Positions 41,446-50,279 of a DNA stretch of 64,000 nucleotides are shown here, piece after piece. Origin of the DNA: Posidoniimonas polymericola (lineage in GTDB: Bacteria; Planctomycetota; Planctomycetia; Pirellulales; Lacipirellulaceae). The stretch is from assembly GCF_007859935.1 (NCBI RefSeq), contig NZ_SJPO01000005.1:248001-312000 (forward strand), read 5' to 3'. Each line of letters opens with the position of its first letter. Within the stretch, counting starts at the first letter, position 1. The notes below the pieces were generated by a model, which had not been told where the DNA came from, did not search any database, and saw nothing but the letters and a program-made list of their open reading frames with translations. The position numbers and the translations under genes were made by a program.

Positions 41446-44400
41446 CTACCCCGCCTTCTGCGACACGCGGACGGTCGGCTCCTTGGGCCCGTAGACGGCC
41501 GGCTCGTCGGCCCCGTCGCCGTCCCAGTCGCCCGCGATCGGCGTGTCGCCGGGGGCGCCGAGTTCGAACGCGGTGTCCTTGGCGTCGAGCTCGCGGTTGC
41601 TGTTGGAGTCCACCAGCCACCGCCCCGCTCGGTACACGCCCAGGTCGTCGACGCCGTCGCCGTCCCAGTCGCCGACGACCGGCAGGTCGCCCATCGTGCC
41701 GAACACGAAGGTCTGGTCGCGGTCGGTGAAGCGGCCGTCGCCGTCCATGTCGAGGATCCAGACGCCGTCGCGGTAGACGCCGATGGCGCGGATGCCGTCG
41801 CCGTTCCAGTCGCCGGCCACCGGCTGATCGCCGGGCGTGCCGTAGTGGAACACGTGGTCGATCAGGTCGGCACGGCTGGCGCCGCTGGCGGTGCGGCGCA
41901 GCAGGCGGCCACCGCTGGTGGCGTCCTCGGGCGTCGGCGGCACGTTCTTGGCCTTGCCGGCGATCGAGGTCGGGTAGTTGTCCGCGTCGGGCAGTCCGGG
42001 CTCGCGGGCGATGGCGTGCGGGTCACGCGGCCAGGCGGGACCGTAGATGCCGATGTCGGTCTTGCCGTCGCCGTCCCAGTCGCCGGTGACCGGCAGGTCT
42101 TCCCGTGTGCCGAGTTTGGCCCACAGGTCGCCCCGGTCCCAGACGCCGTTGCCGTTGAGGTCGAGCCGCCAGTAGCCGTCGGTAAAGACGCCGATCTCGG
42201 CGATGCCGTCGCCGTTCCAGTCGCCCACCACCGGGATGCCGTCGGCCTCGCCGAAGTGGAACCGCTGCCGACGCTGGTTGTCCTGATCATCCTGCACCAG
42301 GGTCCACTCGGCCTCCTTCAGTTCGCCGCTCTCCCAGGCTGCCGCGTCGAACTGGCTGCGGGCCAGGATCATGGTCGGGCCGTGGGCGGTGGCCGCACGG
42401 GGGTGGCCGGCGTTGACCACGCTGAGGTGCCAGGTCCAGCCGAGCGCCTCGGACGCCCCGTAGAAGGTCGGGGGCGGGGTCGGTGCGTTGCGGAACTCTC
42501 CGACCACCCGTGGCGGCAGGTACATCGGCGAGCCGACAATGAACGGCGGCGGGGTCTCGGGCGGGGTCTCAGGCGGCACGTAGAACCGCGTGGTCCGCAC
42601 CTCGCTGAAGTTGTTTTCCGCGGAGTGCTGACCAGCCTGCAGCGGCACCCGGACGATGGCGTTGTCGCCGAAGTTCGTGCGGAACTGCTCGATCGTCATC
42701 TGCCCCGGCGTCGGGATTTCGTCAAAGGCGATTAGCTCTTTCTCGGTCGGCGGCAGCGGGTTGATGGCGATGCCGCCCAGCGTGCCGACCGTGTCGACGC
42801 CGTCGATCAGGTTCTCGGGCTGGATCTCGACCACCGCGTAGTTGCCGCCCGGCAGCCCGTCGAAGCGGTAGTATCCGTTGGCATCGGTGACGGCGCGAAT
42901 CGGGCCGTCCGGGTAGTAACCGGGCAGGGCCTGCTCGCCAAAAATCGGGTCGCCCGAGAATCCATTGCGGAGTTCGACCACCACGCCGGCCAGCGGCGTG
43001 TCGTCGGCCGAGCGGAGGCCGTTGCGGTACGAGGCGACGTCCTCCGGCGCGATGTCTTCGAGCGTCACGATCGGGGCGCCGTCGATGAAGACGTAGCCGG
43101 ACAGGCTGGCGGGCGGGGTCTCGCAGAAGTCGTAGTTGTCCCAGTGCTGGTCGGAGCCGACGTGCACGTCGCCGATGACGTCCTGGCCGAAGTAGGCGCC
43201 GCCGCCGTCGCCGACGTGCTGGTCCGCGTGGAAGTAGTCCACGGGCTGCGTCTCGCGGACCGTGTAGGCCGCGGGCGCCAGGCCGGTAAAGGCGTACTCG
43301 CCGTTGGCGTCGGTGTAGGTGGTCTGGATGACCTCCCCGTGCTCGTTGAGCAGCTCGATCTTGACTCCTTCGATCGGCGGCTCGCCGTCGTCCGGGTCGC
43401 AATCCGGGTCGGTCGAGACCACCACCTTGCCGCGGATCGAGCCCGGCAGCAGCTCGCCGAAGTTGTTCTCGACGGAGTCGTCGCCGTAGGTGAGCGTGAT
43501 CTGGCGGATGGCGTCGCCGGGGGCGTCGGCCGTGCCGCCGTGGCTGCCGGGGGTGTCCTTGCCGTCGAGCCAGCCGGCGGGGTGCAGCTCCACCACGGTG
43601 TAGCTGCCGGCGTCCAGGTCGGAGAACCGGTAGTAGCCGTTCGCGTCGGTGATCGACGTGCGGCCGGTGTCGACGCCGTCCTTGTACAGCTTGAGCGTCA
43701 CGCCGGCGATCGACTCCTCGGTCGACCGGTCGTACGAGCCGTCGTCGCTGCGGTCGTGGTAGACGTAGCCCGAGAGCGTCGCGCCGACGTGCTCGCAGAA
43801 GTCGTACCGCGTGGCGTCTTCGCCCGAGTCGAGCTGCACCGCGGTGAAATGGTCGTCCGAGACATTGCCGCCGGCGGAGCCGAGGTGCTCGTCGCCGTCG
43901 AAGTACTCGGTCGGCTGGTGCTCCTTGACCTGGTACTCGCCGGGACGCAGGCCCTCGAACTTGTACTCGCCGTTGGCGTCCGTGTAGGTCGTGGCGAGCA
44001 GGTTGCCCTGCGCGTCCAAGAGGTCGATCTGAACGCCCTCGACCAGGATCTCGGGGTTGTCCGGGTCGCAGTCCGGGCCCGTGAACGCCGACACCCGCCC
44101 CGCGATCGACGCCGCTAGCAGCTCGCCGAAGTTGTTCTCGGCCGAGTGGTCGCCGTAGGTGATCACAATCTGGCTGATCATGTCCCCCGGGTTGTCGGCC
44201 GTGCCGCCGGTGCTGCCCGGCGTGTCTTTGCCATCAAGCCAGGCGGTGGGGTGGATCTCCATCACGGCGTACGTGCCGGCCGCCAAGTTGTCGAACTCGT
44301 AGTAGCCTGCCGAGTTCGTCGTCGCCCGCAGCCCGGTGTCCTCACCGTCGGCGCCAATTAGCTTCAGCGTGACGCCCCCAATGGGATCTTCGGTCGGATC

Positions 44401-47217
44401 AAACACGCCGTCGTTGCTCTGGTCGTGGTAGACGTAGCCCGACAGCTTGGCGCCGACGTGTTCGCAGAAGTCGTACCGCGTGGCGTCCTCGCCTGAGCCG
44501 AGTTGCACGCCGCTGAAGTGGTCGTCGCTGACAAGGCCGCCGGCGGAGCCGACATGCTCGTCGCCGTCGAAGTACTCGGTCGGCTGGTGCTCCTTGACCT
44601 GGTACTCGCCTGGGCGAAGGCCGACAAAGCTGTACTCGCCGTTGGCGTCGGTGTACGTGGTGGCGAGCAGGTTGCCGGCGGCGTCGAGCAGATCGATCTG
44701 CACGCCCTCGACCAAAATCTCTGGGTTTTCCGGGTCGCAATCCGGGCCCGTGAATGCCGACACACGACCCGCGATTGAAGCGGGCAGCAGCTCGCCAAAG
44801 TTGTTCTCGACGGAGTCGTCGCCGTAGGTGAGCGTGATCTGGCGGATGGCGTCGCCGGGGGCGTCGGCCGTGCCGCCGTGGCTGCCGGGGGTGTCCTTGC
44901 CGTCGAGCCAGCCGGCGGGGTGCAGCTCCACCACGGTGTAGCTGCCGGCGTCCAGGTCGGAGAACCGGTAGTAGCCGTTCGCGTCGGTGATCGACGTGCG
45001 GCCGGTGTCGACGCCGTCCTTGTACAGCTTGAGCGTCACGCCGGCGATCGACTCCTCGGTCGACCGGTCGTACGAGCCGTCGTCGCTGCGGTCGTGGTAG
45101 ACGTAGCCCGAGAGCGTCGCGCCGACGTGCTCGCAGAAGTCGTACCGCGTGGCGTCTTCGCCCGAGTCGAGCTGCACCGCGGTGAAATGGTCGTCCGAGA
45201 CATTGCCGCCGGCGGAGCCGAGGTGCTCGTCGCCGTCGAAGTACTCGGTCGGCTGGTGCTCCTTGACCTGGTACTCGCCGGGACGCAGGCCCTCGAACTT
45301 GTACTCGCCGTTGGCGTCCGTGTAGGTCGTGGCGAGCAGGTTGCCCTGCGCGTCCAAGAGGTCGATCTGAACGCCCTCGACCAGGATCTCGGGGTTGTCC
45401 GGGTCGCAGTCCGGGCCCGTGAACGCCGACACCCGCCCCGCGATCGACGCCGCTAGCAGCTCGCCGAAGTTGTAGTTCACCGCGTTGTCGCCGAACTGCA
45501 GCATCGCGTTGGACAGCATGTCGTTGCTGACCGTGCCGCCGTGACTGCCGATGGTGTCCTTGCCGTCCAGCCAGGCCGCCGGCTGATTCTCCATCACCGT
45601 GTACTTACCCGGCGCGAGGTCGGTGAACTGGTAGTAGCCGTTGGCGTCGGTGTAGGCGCGTTTGCCGGTGTCCACGCCCTGCCCGTCGATCAACTTGAGC
45701 TCGACACCAGGGATGGGGTCCTCGGTCGGGTCGAACTGGCCGTCGTTGCTCGCGTCGTGGTAGACATAGCCGGCCAGTGTGGCGCCGACGTGCTCGCAGA
45801 AGTCGTAGTTCGTGCCGTCCTGACCCGACAGCAGCGTGATGTTCGAGATCAGGTCGTCGGAGACCGTGCCGCCAACCGTGCCGACGCGCTCCTCGCCATC
45901 GAAGTAGCCATTGGGCGTGTATTCGCGGACGCTGTACTTGCCGGGCTTGAGGCCCTCGAACTTGTAGCGGCCCTGGGCGTTGGTGTACGCCGTGGCGACC
46001 ACGACGCCCGCCTCGTTGAGCAGCTCGATCTTCACGCCCTCGAGCAGCTCGTCCGGGTTGTCGAAATCGCAGTCGGGCCCGTGCGAGGCCATCACGAAGC
46101 CGCCGATCGAGGCCAGCAGGATCTCGCCAAAGTTGTACTCCTCGGCGTGGTCGCCGTAGGTCAGCATCACCGAGCTGATCATGTCGACCGGGCCTGCCGA
46201 CTCGTCGGCCGCGAGGCCGCCGTGCGTGCCGGGCGTGTCCTTGCCGTCCACCCAGCCGTCGGGGTGGAACTCCATGACGGTGTACTTGCCGGGCTCGAGG
46301 TCGACAAACTTGTAGTAGCCGTCGGCGTTGGTCACGGCCCGCAGCCCGGTGTCGGCCCCGTTGGCGTCAAGCAGCTTCAGCTCGACCCCGGCGATGGGCG
46401 ACTCGTTGGGGTCGAACACCCCGTCGTCGTTGAGGTCGTGGTAGACAAAGCCAGACAGCGTGGCCAGCTCGAGCATCGGCGCGTGGGCCACTGCGCCGGC
46501 CGTGCGGTCGGTGTAGTCGTGGTCAACGGTGTAGCGGTCGTTCGGCAGATCGAGCGTCAGGCCGACGGTGGTCTCTGCGGTCAGGCGATGACCGTCGAAG
46601 TCGTCGTAGTACAGGCCGGACAACGTAAGGTCGACGTAGCCCGGGGCCGTGAACTCGCCGATCAGAGTGTTGAGCTCGAACTCGGCGCCCTCGACCAGCG
46701 AGTTCTGCAGCACGAGCTGGCCCGCTGGGTTAACGGCCTGGGCCTCGTCCCAGTCGACCGAGAAGATCAGCTTCTCGCCGGCGTCGAAGCCGTCGAACGT
46801 GAAGACGACGTCCGTGCCGCCATCGACCAGCGCGACGCTGGTGATGTCGAAGCCGTCGGCGCTGACGAGCGCGTAGCCGACCGACTTGAACCAGCCGAGG
46901 CCGCCGTCGACGGTGTCGAAGAAGTTGTCGCCGCTGGTCAGGCCATCGCCGAACTTGTCGCCGCTGATAGTGATCTTGTCGAGCGTCGTGCCGGCGGGAC
47001 CGCCCACGAACGAGATCTGCAGGATGTCCGCCTGCGAGTCGTCGCCGGTCGCCTCCTCGAAGTAGACGCCACCGAGCAGCACCTCGGGCGCCAGCCCGTC
47101 GGCGGCCAGCAGCTCGCGGCTCTCGAGCTGTTCGAGGTACGCCCTGCGGACCCGGTTGCGGGTCGCTGGCACGGCGGCGTCAGCCGCGTGGAAGCCAAAA
47201 AGCTTGAGCAGTCCCAT
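41446..47217 (-). CDS. Giant secreted protein with 11 SdrD B-like modules
   Basis: 1923 residues, start ATG 47217 after AAGGAGGAAA. The N-terminus carries LEQLESRELLAADG, the short motif typical of large planctomycete surface proteins. Residues about 40-260 form a beta domain. Then come 11 SdrD-B/Cna-B-like modules that alternate between two kinds, one opening SGYVYHD.SDDG and one opening ASIAGRVSAFTGPDCD. A linker of about 180 residues leads to five C-terminal repeats with VGDWDGDG calcium-loop motifs, like an incomplete FG-GAP propeller. Probably a stalk-like adhesin or matrix protein. Modules 4-5 and 8-9 are identical, reflecting an exact DNA repeat. Follows the WD40 gene by 61 bp. Confidence 0.9.
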   Translation of the reverse strand: MGLLKLFGFHAADAAVPATRNRVRRAYLEQLESRELLAADGLAPEVLLGGVYFEEATGDDSQADILQISFVGGPAGTTLDKITISGDKFGDGLTSGDNFFDTVDGGLGWFKSVGYALVSADGFDITSVALVDGGTDVVFTFDGFDAGEKLIFSVDWDEAQAVNPAGQLVLQNSLVEGAEFELNTLIGEFTAPGYVDLTLSGLYYDDFDGHRLTAETTVGLTLDLPNDRYTVDHDYTDRTAGAVAHAPMLELATLSGFVYHDLNDDGVFDPNESPIAGVELKLLDANGADTGLRAVTNADGYYKFVDLEPGKYTVMEFHPDGWVDGKDTPGTHGGLAADESAGPVDMISSVMLTYGDHAEEYNFGEILLASIGGFVMASHGPDCDFDNPDELLEGVKIELLNEAGVVVATAYTNAQGRYKFEGLKPGKYSVREYTPNGYFDGEERVGTVGGTVSDDLISNITLLSGQDGTNYDFCEHVGATLAGYVYHDASNDGQFDPTEDPIPGVELKLIDGQGVDTGKRAYTDANGYYQFTDLAPGKYTVMENQPAAWLDGKDTIGSHGGTVSNDMLSNAMLQFGDNAVNYNFGELLAASIAGRVSAFTGPDCDPDNPEILVEGVQIDLLDAQGNLLATTYTDANGEYKFEGLRPGEYQVKEHQPTEYFDGDEHLGSAGGNVSDDHFTAVQLDSGEDATRYDFCEHVGATLSGYVYHDRSDDGSYDRSTEESIAGVTLKLYKDGVDTGRTSITDANGYYRFSDLDAGSYTVVELHPAGWLDGKDTPGSHGGTADAPGDAIRQITLTYGDDSVENNFGELLPASIAGRVSAFTGPDCDPENPEILVEGVQIDLLDAAGNLLATTYTDANGEYSFVGLRPGEYQVKEHQPTEYFDGDEHVGSAGGLVSDDHFSGVQLGSGEDATRYDFCEHVGAKLSGYVYHDQSNDGVFDPTEDPIGGVTLKLIGADGEDTGLRATTNSAGYYEFDNLAAGTYAVMEIHPTAWLDGKDTPGSTGGTADNPGDMISQIVITYGDHSAENNFGELLAASIAGRVSAFTGPDCDPDNPEILVEGVQIDLLDAQGNLLATTYTDANGEYKFEGLRPGEYQVKEHQPTEYFDGDEHLGSAGGNVSDDHFTAVQLDSGEDATRYDFCEHVGATLSGYVYHDRSDDGSYDRSTEESIAGVTLKLYKDGVDTGRTSITDANGYYRFSDLDAGSYTVVELHPAGWLDGKDTPGSHGGTADAPGDAIRQITLTYGDDSVENNFGELLPGSIRGKVVVSTDPDCDPDDGEPPIEGVKIELLNEHGEVIQTTYTDANGEYAFTGLAPAAYTVRETQPVDYFHADQHVGDGGGAYFGQDVIGDVHVGSDQHWDNYDFCETPPASLSGYVFIDGAPIVTLEDIAPEDVASYRNGLRSADDTPLAGVVVELRNGFSGDPIFGEQALPGYYPDGPIRAVTDANGYYRFDGLPGGNYAVVEIQPENLIDGVDTVGTLGGIAINPLPPTEKELIAFDEIPTPGQMTIEQFRTNFGDNAIVRVPLQAGQHSAENNFSEVRTTRFYVPPETPPETPPPFIVGSPMYLPPRVVGEFRNAPTPPPTFYGASEALGWTWHLSVVNAGHPRAATAHGPTMILARSQFDAAAWESGELKEAEWTLVQDDQDNQRRQRFHFGEADGIPVVGDWNGDGIAEIGVFTDGYWRLDLNGNGVWDRGDLWAKLGTREDLPVTGDWDGDGKTDIGIYGPAWPRDPHAIAREPGLPDADNYPTSIAGKAKNVPPTPEDATSGGRLLRRTASGASRADLIDHVFHYGTPGDQPVAGDWNGDGIRAIGVYRDGVWILDMDGDGRFTDRDQTFVFGTMGDLPVVGDWDGDGVDDLGVYRAGRWLVDSNSNRELDAKDTAFELGAPGDTPIAGDWDGDGADEPAVYGPKEPTVRVSQKAG
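43460..44135. repeat. 676-bp exact direct repeat, copy 1 (within the giant gene)
   Basis: Appears base-for-base identical to 44798-45473 at an offset of 1338 bp; it encodes most of two SdrD-B modules. Comparison was by eye, so a stray mismatch is possible. Confidence 0.8.
44798..45473. repeat. 676-bp exact direct repeat, copy 2 (within the giant gene)
   Basis: Partner of 43460-44135. The intervening 662 bp encodes homologous but diverged modules, so the identity points to recent duplication or gene conversion. Confidence 0.8.
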
Positions 47218-47278
47218 CGGTTTCCTCCTTGAAACCCATTCCGGCCGCCGGGTGCGGCCTCACGGTGTGTGTCTTGCG

Positions 47279-48310
47279 CTAGCGGAGAACCTCGGTCGAA
47301 GCGTCGGCGGTCGACGCGGCGGCGGCCGACTGCGGCAAACGCCACAGCAGCACGGTCGTGTCGAAGCCGCCAGAGACCAGCAGGCCCCCCGCCGCGTCGC
47401 GGGCCATCACGGCGACGGTGCCGGTGTGGCCCACCAGCCGGTGCGTTGGCAGCCCCTGCTTGAGGTCCCAGATGTGGATCTTGTTGTCGGTGCCGCCGCT
47501 GGCCAATCGGCTGTCGTCAAGGAACAGCAGCGAGCGGACCTTCGACGGCCGCGAGAGCACCTCGCCCGCCAGGTCGCCGGTGGCGAGGTCCCAGACGCGG
47601 ATCTGCGGGCCGTTGCCGCCGGTCGCCACCCGCTTGCTGTCGGGCGAGAAGGCGATCGCCTGCACCCGCTGTGTGTCGGCCGGGATGTCGTGCCCCTGCT
47701 CGCCGGTGGTCAGGTCCCAGACCCGCAGTTTGCCGTTGCGGCCCGCGGCCGCCAGCCACTTGCCGTCCGGCGAAACCGCCATCACGCGGGTGTCTCGGCA
47801 CGGGCACTTGAAGCGTTTGTCGGTCAGCCCCGACGACAGGTTCAGCAGCCGGATCTGGTCGCCGTAGGCCGCGGTCAGCAGCTGCTGACCGCCCGGCATG
47901 AAGGCGACCGAGCCAATCGGCCCGCTGGCCTCTTGGTTGACGATCGCGGGCTGGTTGGTGGTCAGGTCCCAGACATTCAGGCGGCGGTCGTCACCGACAG
48001 TCGCCAGCCGGTTGGATGCGTCATCGAACGTCAGCGCGCGGACCCAGTCGTCGTGGCCCCGCAGCACCTGGGGGCTTTCCCCCGAGGCGAGCGTCCACAG
48101 CCGTACGGCGTGGTCGTCCCCACTGGCGGCCACCTGTTCGCCGCTGGCAGACACCGCCACGGCAGTCACAACGATGGGCGTCTCGGCGTCCTCGGCCCGG
48201 AAGTCGTAGGCGCGGAACGGCCGCACCTGGCGGACGGACTGCGCGGGGGCGAGGCCGACGAGCACGAAGGTGATCGCCGCCCATGCTGGCAGAGCAAGCT
48301 TAGCAGGCAC
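47279..48310 (-). CDS. Secreted WD40-repeat protein
   Basis: 343 residues from GTG 48310 with GGGAG upstream. A signal peptide (ALPAWAAITFVLVGLAPAQS) is followed by about seven WD40 repeats (for example VRLWTLASGE, LNVWDLTTNQ, LRVWDLTTGE, IRVWDLATGD, IHIWDLKQG, VLLWRLPQS), enough for one complete beta propeller. Likely a protein-protein scaffold outside the cytoplasmic membrane. It precedes the giant SdrD-B gene on the same strand, so the two may be co-expressed. Confidence 0.9.
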   Translation of the reverse strand: MPAKLALPAWAAITFVLVGLAPAQSVRQVRPFRAYDFRAEDAETPIVVTAVAVSASGEQVAASGDDHAVRLWTLASGESPQVLRGHDDWVRALTFDDASNRLATVGDDRRLNVWDLTTNQPAIVNQEASGPIGSVAFMPGGQQLLTAAYGDQIRLLNLSSGLTDKRFKCPCRDTRVMAVSPDGKWLAAAGRNGKLRVWDLTTGEQGHDIPADTQRVQAIAFSPDSKRVATGGNGPQIRVWDLATGDLAGEVLSRPSKVRSLLFLDDSRLASGGTDNKIHIWDLKQGLPTHRLVGHTGTVAVMARDAAGGLLVSGGFDTTVLLWRLPQSAAAASTADASTEVLR

Positions 48311-48319
48311 GGTAAGGCT

Positions 48320-48370
48320 CCCGATGGATCGGTCGGAGGAAGTACACCTCCTCCCTATCGTCGCATCGGG
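48320..48370 (-). promoter_or_regulatory. Hairpin overlapping the WD40 gene's ribosome binding site
   Basis: CCCGATG and CATCGGG pair across a region containing GGAGG/CCTCC complementarity. On the minus-strand mRNA the 3' arm includes most of the GGGAG that precedes the GTG start, so folding could limit translation. Inference from sequence only. Confidence 0.35.
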
Positions 48371-48452
48371 ACGGCCGGCAAAAGTGAACCTTTACGGTTC
48401 GTAACTCTGGTGAGCTCTGGGGGAATAGGGGGCGATATTCGTCGCCGGCGGG

Positions 48453-50279
48453 CTACTCTTCGTCCGAGGCAGCCGTTTCGGCCGGCTCATCGAGCACTTC
48501 ATCGAGCGCCTCATCGACGGATGGTTTACCGTCGGCCTCGGCCGCGGAGGGCTCCTTCGGCTGCGACTCGTTTTCTGACGCGTCGCTCTCGGTCATGGAC
48601 TCATCAGTCGTCGCCTCGCCAGACGCCGCCTTGTCAGAAGTCGCCTCTTCGAGAGCCGCCTCTGCTGGGCCGGCTTCGTCCGCAGCCGAGTCATCGCTCG
48701 CTGCTTCCGGCGCCGCGGGGTCGGCTTCTCCGGACATGCGGCGGCGGTGCTGGCTGAGCTCCTCCTCGAAGTCCATCTCGGAATCGAAGTTCTCGATGAC
48801 GCCCCACAGCGGGAAGTCGTCGGGGATCTCCTCGTCGATCTTATCGAGCACCACCGAGTACTCTTTGACGAATTCCATGATGTCGTCGCCGGTGGTGCCG
48901 TCCACATCCTGCAGCTCTGGGTACGCGTCGAGCACGTCGCGCCACTTGGCCAGGCCCTGCTGGTACAGCTCCTTGGCCGCCAGCGGGTCGGCGTCCTGCA
49001 CCATGGCCTGCCTGCCCTGGTAGCAGAGCCGGCGTGCGCTGATCGCGTCGGCGCTCTGTTCGAACTCACACCGCAGCTTCCAGTAGTCGAAGTTGGCGGT
49101 GCTCTTGTAGTTCTTGGTCTTCCGCTGGCGGTCCACCAGCTGCTGGATCTTCTCGAGCTGACGCATCGCCGTGGCCCGCAGCTCGGGGCGCTCGGTCGCG
49201 ATCAGGTCGGCAAGCTCGGGCGGCGGCGGGTTGCGGAGCTGCTCGACCTGCATCGCCATCTGGTACTGCTCGGGCGACCGCTGGTCGATGGGGGTCTCGT
49301 AGGCCTCGCGCTGCTCGGGGGTAATCTTCGCCTCGAGCTCGTCCAGCAGCGGGCCGGTGACCGCGGGTGCGATCTCCAGCAGCTCCTCGCGGGCCTCGGC
49401 GACCTGCTCCTTCAGCTCTTCCTCTTCGTTGAGCTGCAGGATGGTGCCGGTGCTGTGCTCGATCGGCAGGTTGCCGAAGTTGTTCCACTCTTCGCCCGCA
49501 CGGCGCCAGGCGGGCAGTCCGCGGTCGAAGCGGCCCTCGGTCTCGATCGCCTCGGCGTAGTTCATCTGGCTCTTGGGGGCGCTCGAGTAGAACACGATCG
49601 GGCTCTTGCGGCCGATGCCGCGGCTCTCAGCGGCGCGCTCGCCCTTCTCGTACCACTCTTTGCTGACCAGCCAGTTGTCCCGATCCTCGAGCGCGCGGTC
49701 CTCGGGGTGGAAGGTCTCGTCGGTGCGGAACAGGCGGCGGTACTGCTCCTTCTCATCGGCGCGGCCAATCTTCTGGCCGATAAACCAGCCCAACTCCCAC
49801 AGGATCTGGGGGTTGTCGCGATTGTAAGCCTCGCCCTCCTTGAGGAAATTGATGCCACGCCGCACGTAGTAGTAGCGGTCGCGGTAGTCGTCGAACTCAA
49901 CCGACACGTTGTAGGTCAGGTTCCAGGCCTGGTACTTCCAGAAGGTGATGAAGTTGGGCTGCAGCTTCGAGAGCTGCTCGAGTGTGGCGGTCAGGTTGCC
50001 CCAGTCTTCTTTCATCTTGTACTGGTTGGCCTTGTGCCACAGGGCGTTGACCGCAACGCCGCGGAGGCCGAGCGTGGCCAGCTTGATGGTCTCGCTGGCG
50101 GGGTCGATGTCGCCCAGGTTGGCCTGCGCTAGACCGTTGTTGGCGCGGAACTCGGCCAGCCGGCCGCCGGAATCCTTCGCTCCGGTGCTCGGCGAGCCGA
50201 GGATTGAAAGCGGGAACAGCACCACGGCGATCGCCACGGCGTAGGCCAGCTTGCGGTAGAGGTTCGTGCGTTCGTTCAT
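48453..50279 (-). CDS. Conserved hypothetical protein with N-terminal membrane anchor, ABC operon partner
   Basis: 608 residues from ATG 50279, overlapping the ABC permease stop by 4 bp (ATGA). An N-terminal hydrophobic helix (LAYAVAIAVVLFPLSIL) anchors it. The body is helical and aromatic, with tetratricopeptide-like pairs (WGNLTATLEQLSKLQPNFITFW), and lacks enzyme motifs. The last 110 residues are an acidic Ala/Glu/Ser/Asp-rich tail. The longer frame running to 51860 is a shadow over the permease. Probably works with the exporter, perhaps as a periplasmic component. I do not recognise a named family. Confidence 0.8.
   Translation of the reverse strand: MNERTNLYRKLAYAVAIAVVLFPLSILGSPSTGAKDSGGRLAEFRANNGLAQANLGDIDPASETIKLATLGLRGVAVNALWHKANQYKMKEDWGNLTATLEQLSKLQPNFITFWKYQAWNLTYNVSVEFDDYRDRYYYVRRGINFLKEGEAYNRDNPQILWELGWFIGQKIGRADEKEQYRRLFRTDETFHPEDRALEDRDNWLVSKEWYEKGERAAESRGIGRKSPIVFYSSAPKSQMNYAEAIETEGRFDRGLPAWRRAGEEWNNFGNLPIEHSTGTILQLNEEEELKEQVAEAREELLEIAPAVTGPLLDELEAKITPEQREAYETPIDQRSPEQYQMAMQVEQLRNPPPPELADLIATERPELRATAMRQLEKIQQLVDRQRKTKNYKSTANFDYWKLRCEFEQSADAISARRLCYQGRQAMVQDADPLAAKELYQQGLAKWRDVLDAYPELQDVDGTTGDDIMEFVKEYSVVLDKIDEEIPDDFPLWGVIENFDSEMDFEEELSQHRRRMSGEADPAAPEAASDDSAADEAGPAEAALEEATSDKAASGEATTDESMTESDASENESQPKEPSAAEADGKPSVDEALDEVLDEPAETAASDEE

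Noticed and set aside
41374-42735. 453-residue plus-strand frame opposite the giant gene's 3' part
   Set aside because: Same shadow effect; low-complexity valine-rich sequence and no ribosome binding site.
43460-45473. Assembly duplication as the sole explanation of the repeated block
   Set aside because: The flanks and the intervening modules are distinct and the reading frame continues through both copies, so a genuine repeat is more likely, though long reads are needed to be sure.
45541-47232. 563-residue plus-strand frame opposite the giant surface gene
   Set aside because: Antisense shadow produced by high GC and repeats; Val/Gly/Asp-rich without domains, while the minus frame has clear SdrD-B modules.
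48747-50132. 461-residue plus-strand frame
   Set aside because: Shadow of the anchored ABC partner gene, which has a signal/anchor and a 4-bp overlap with the permease.
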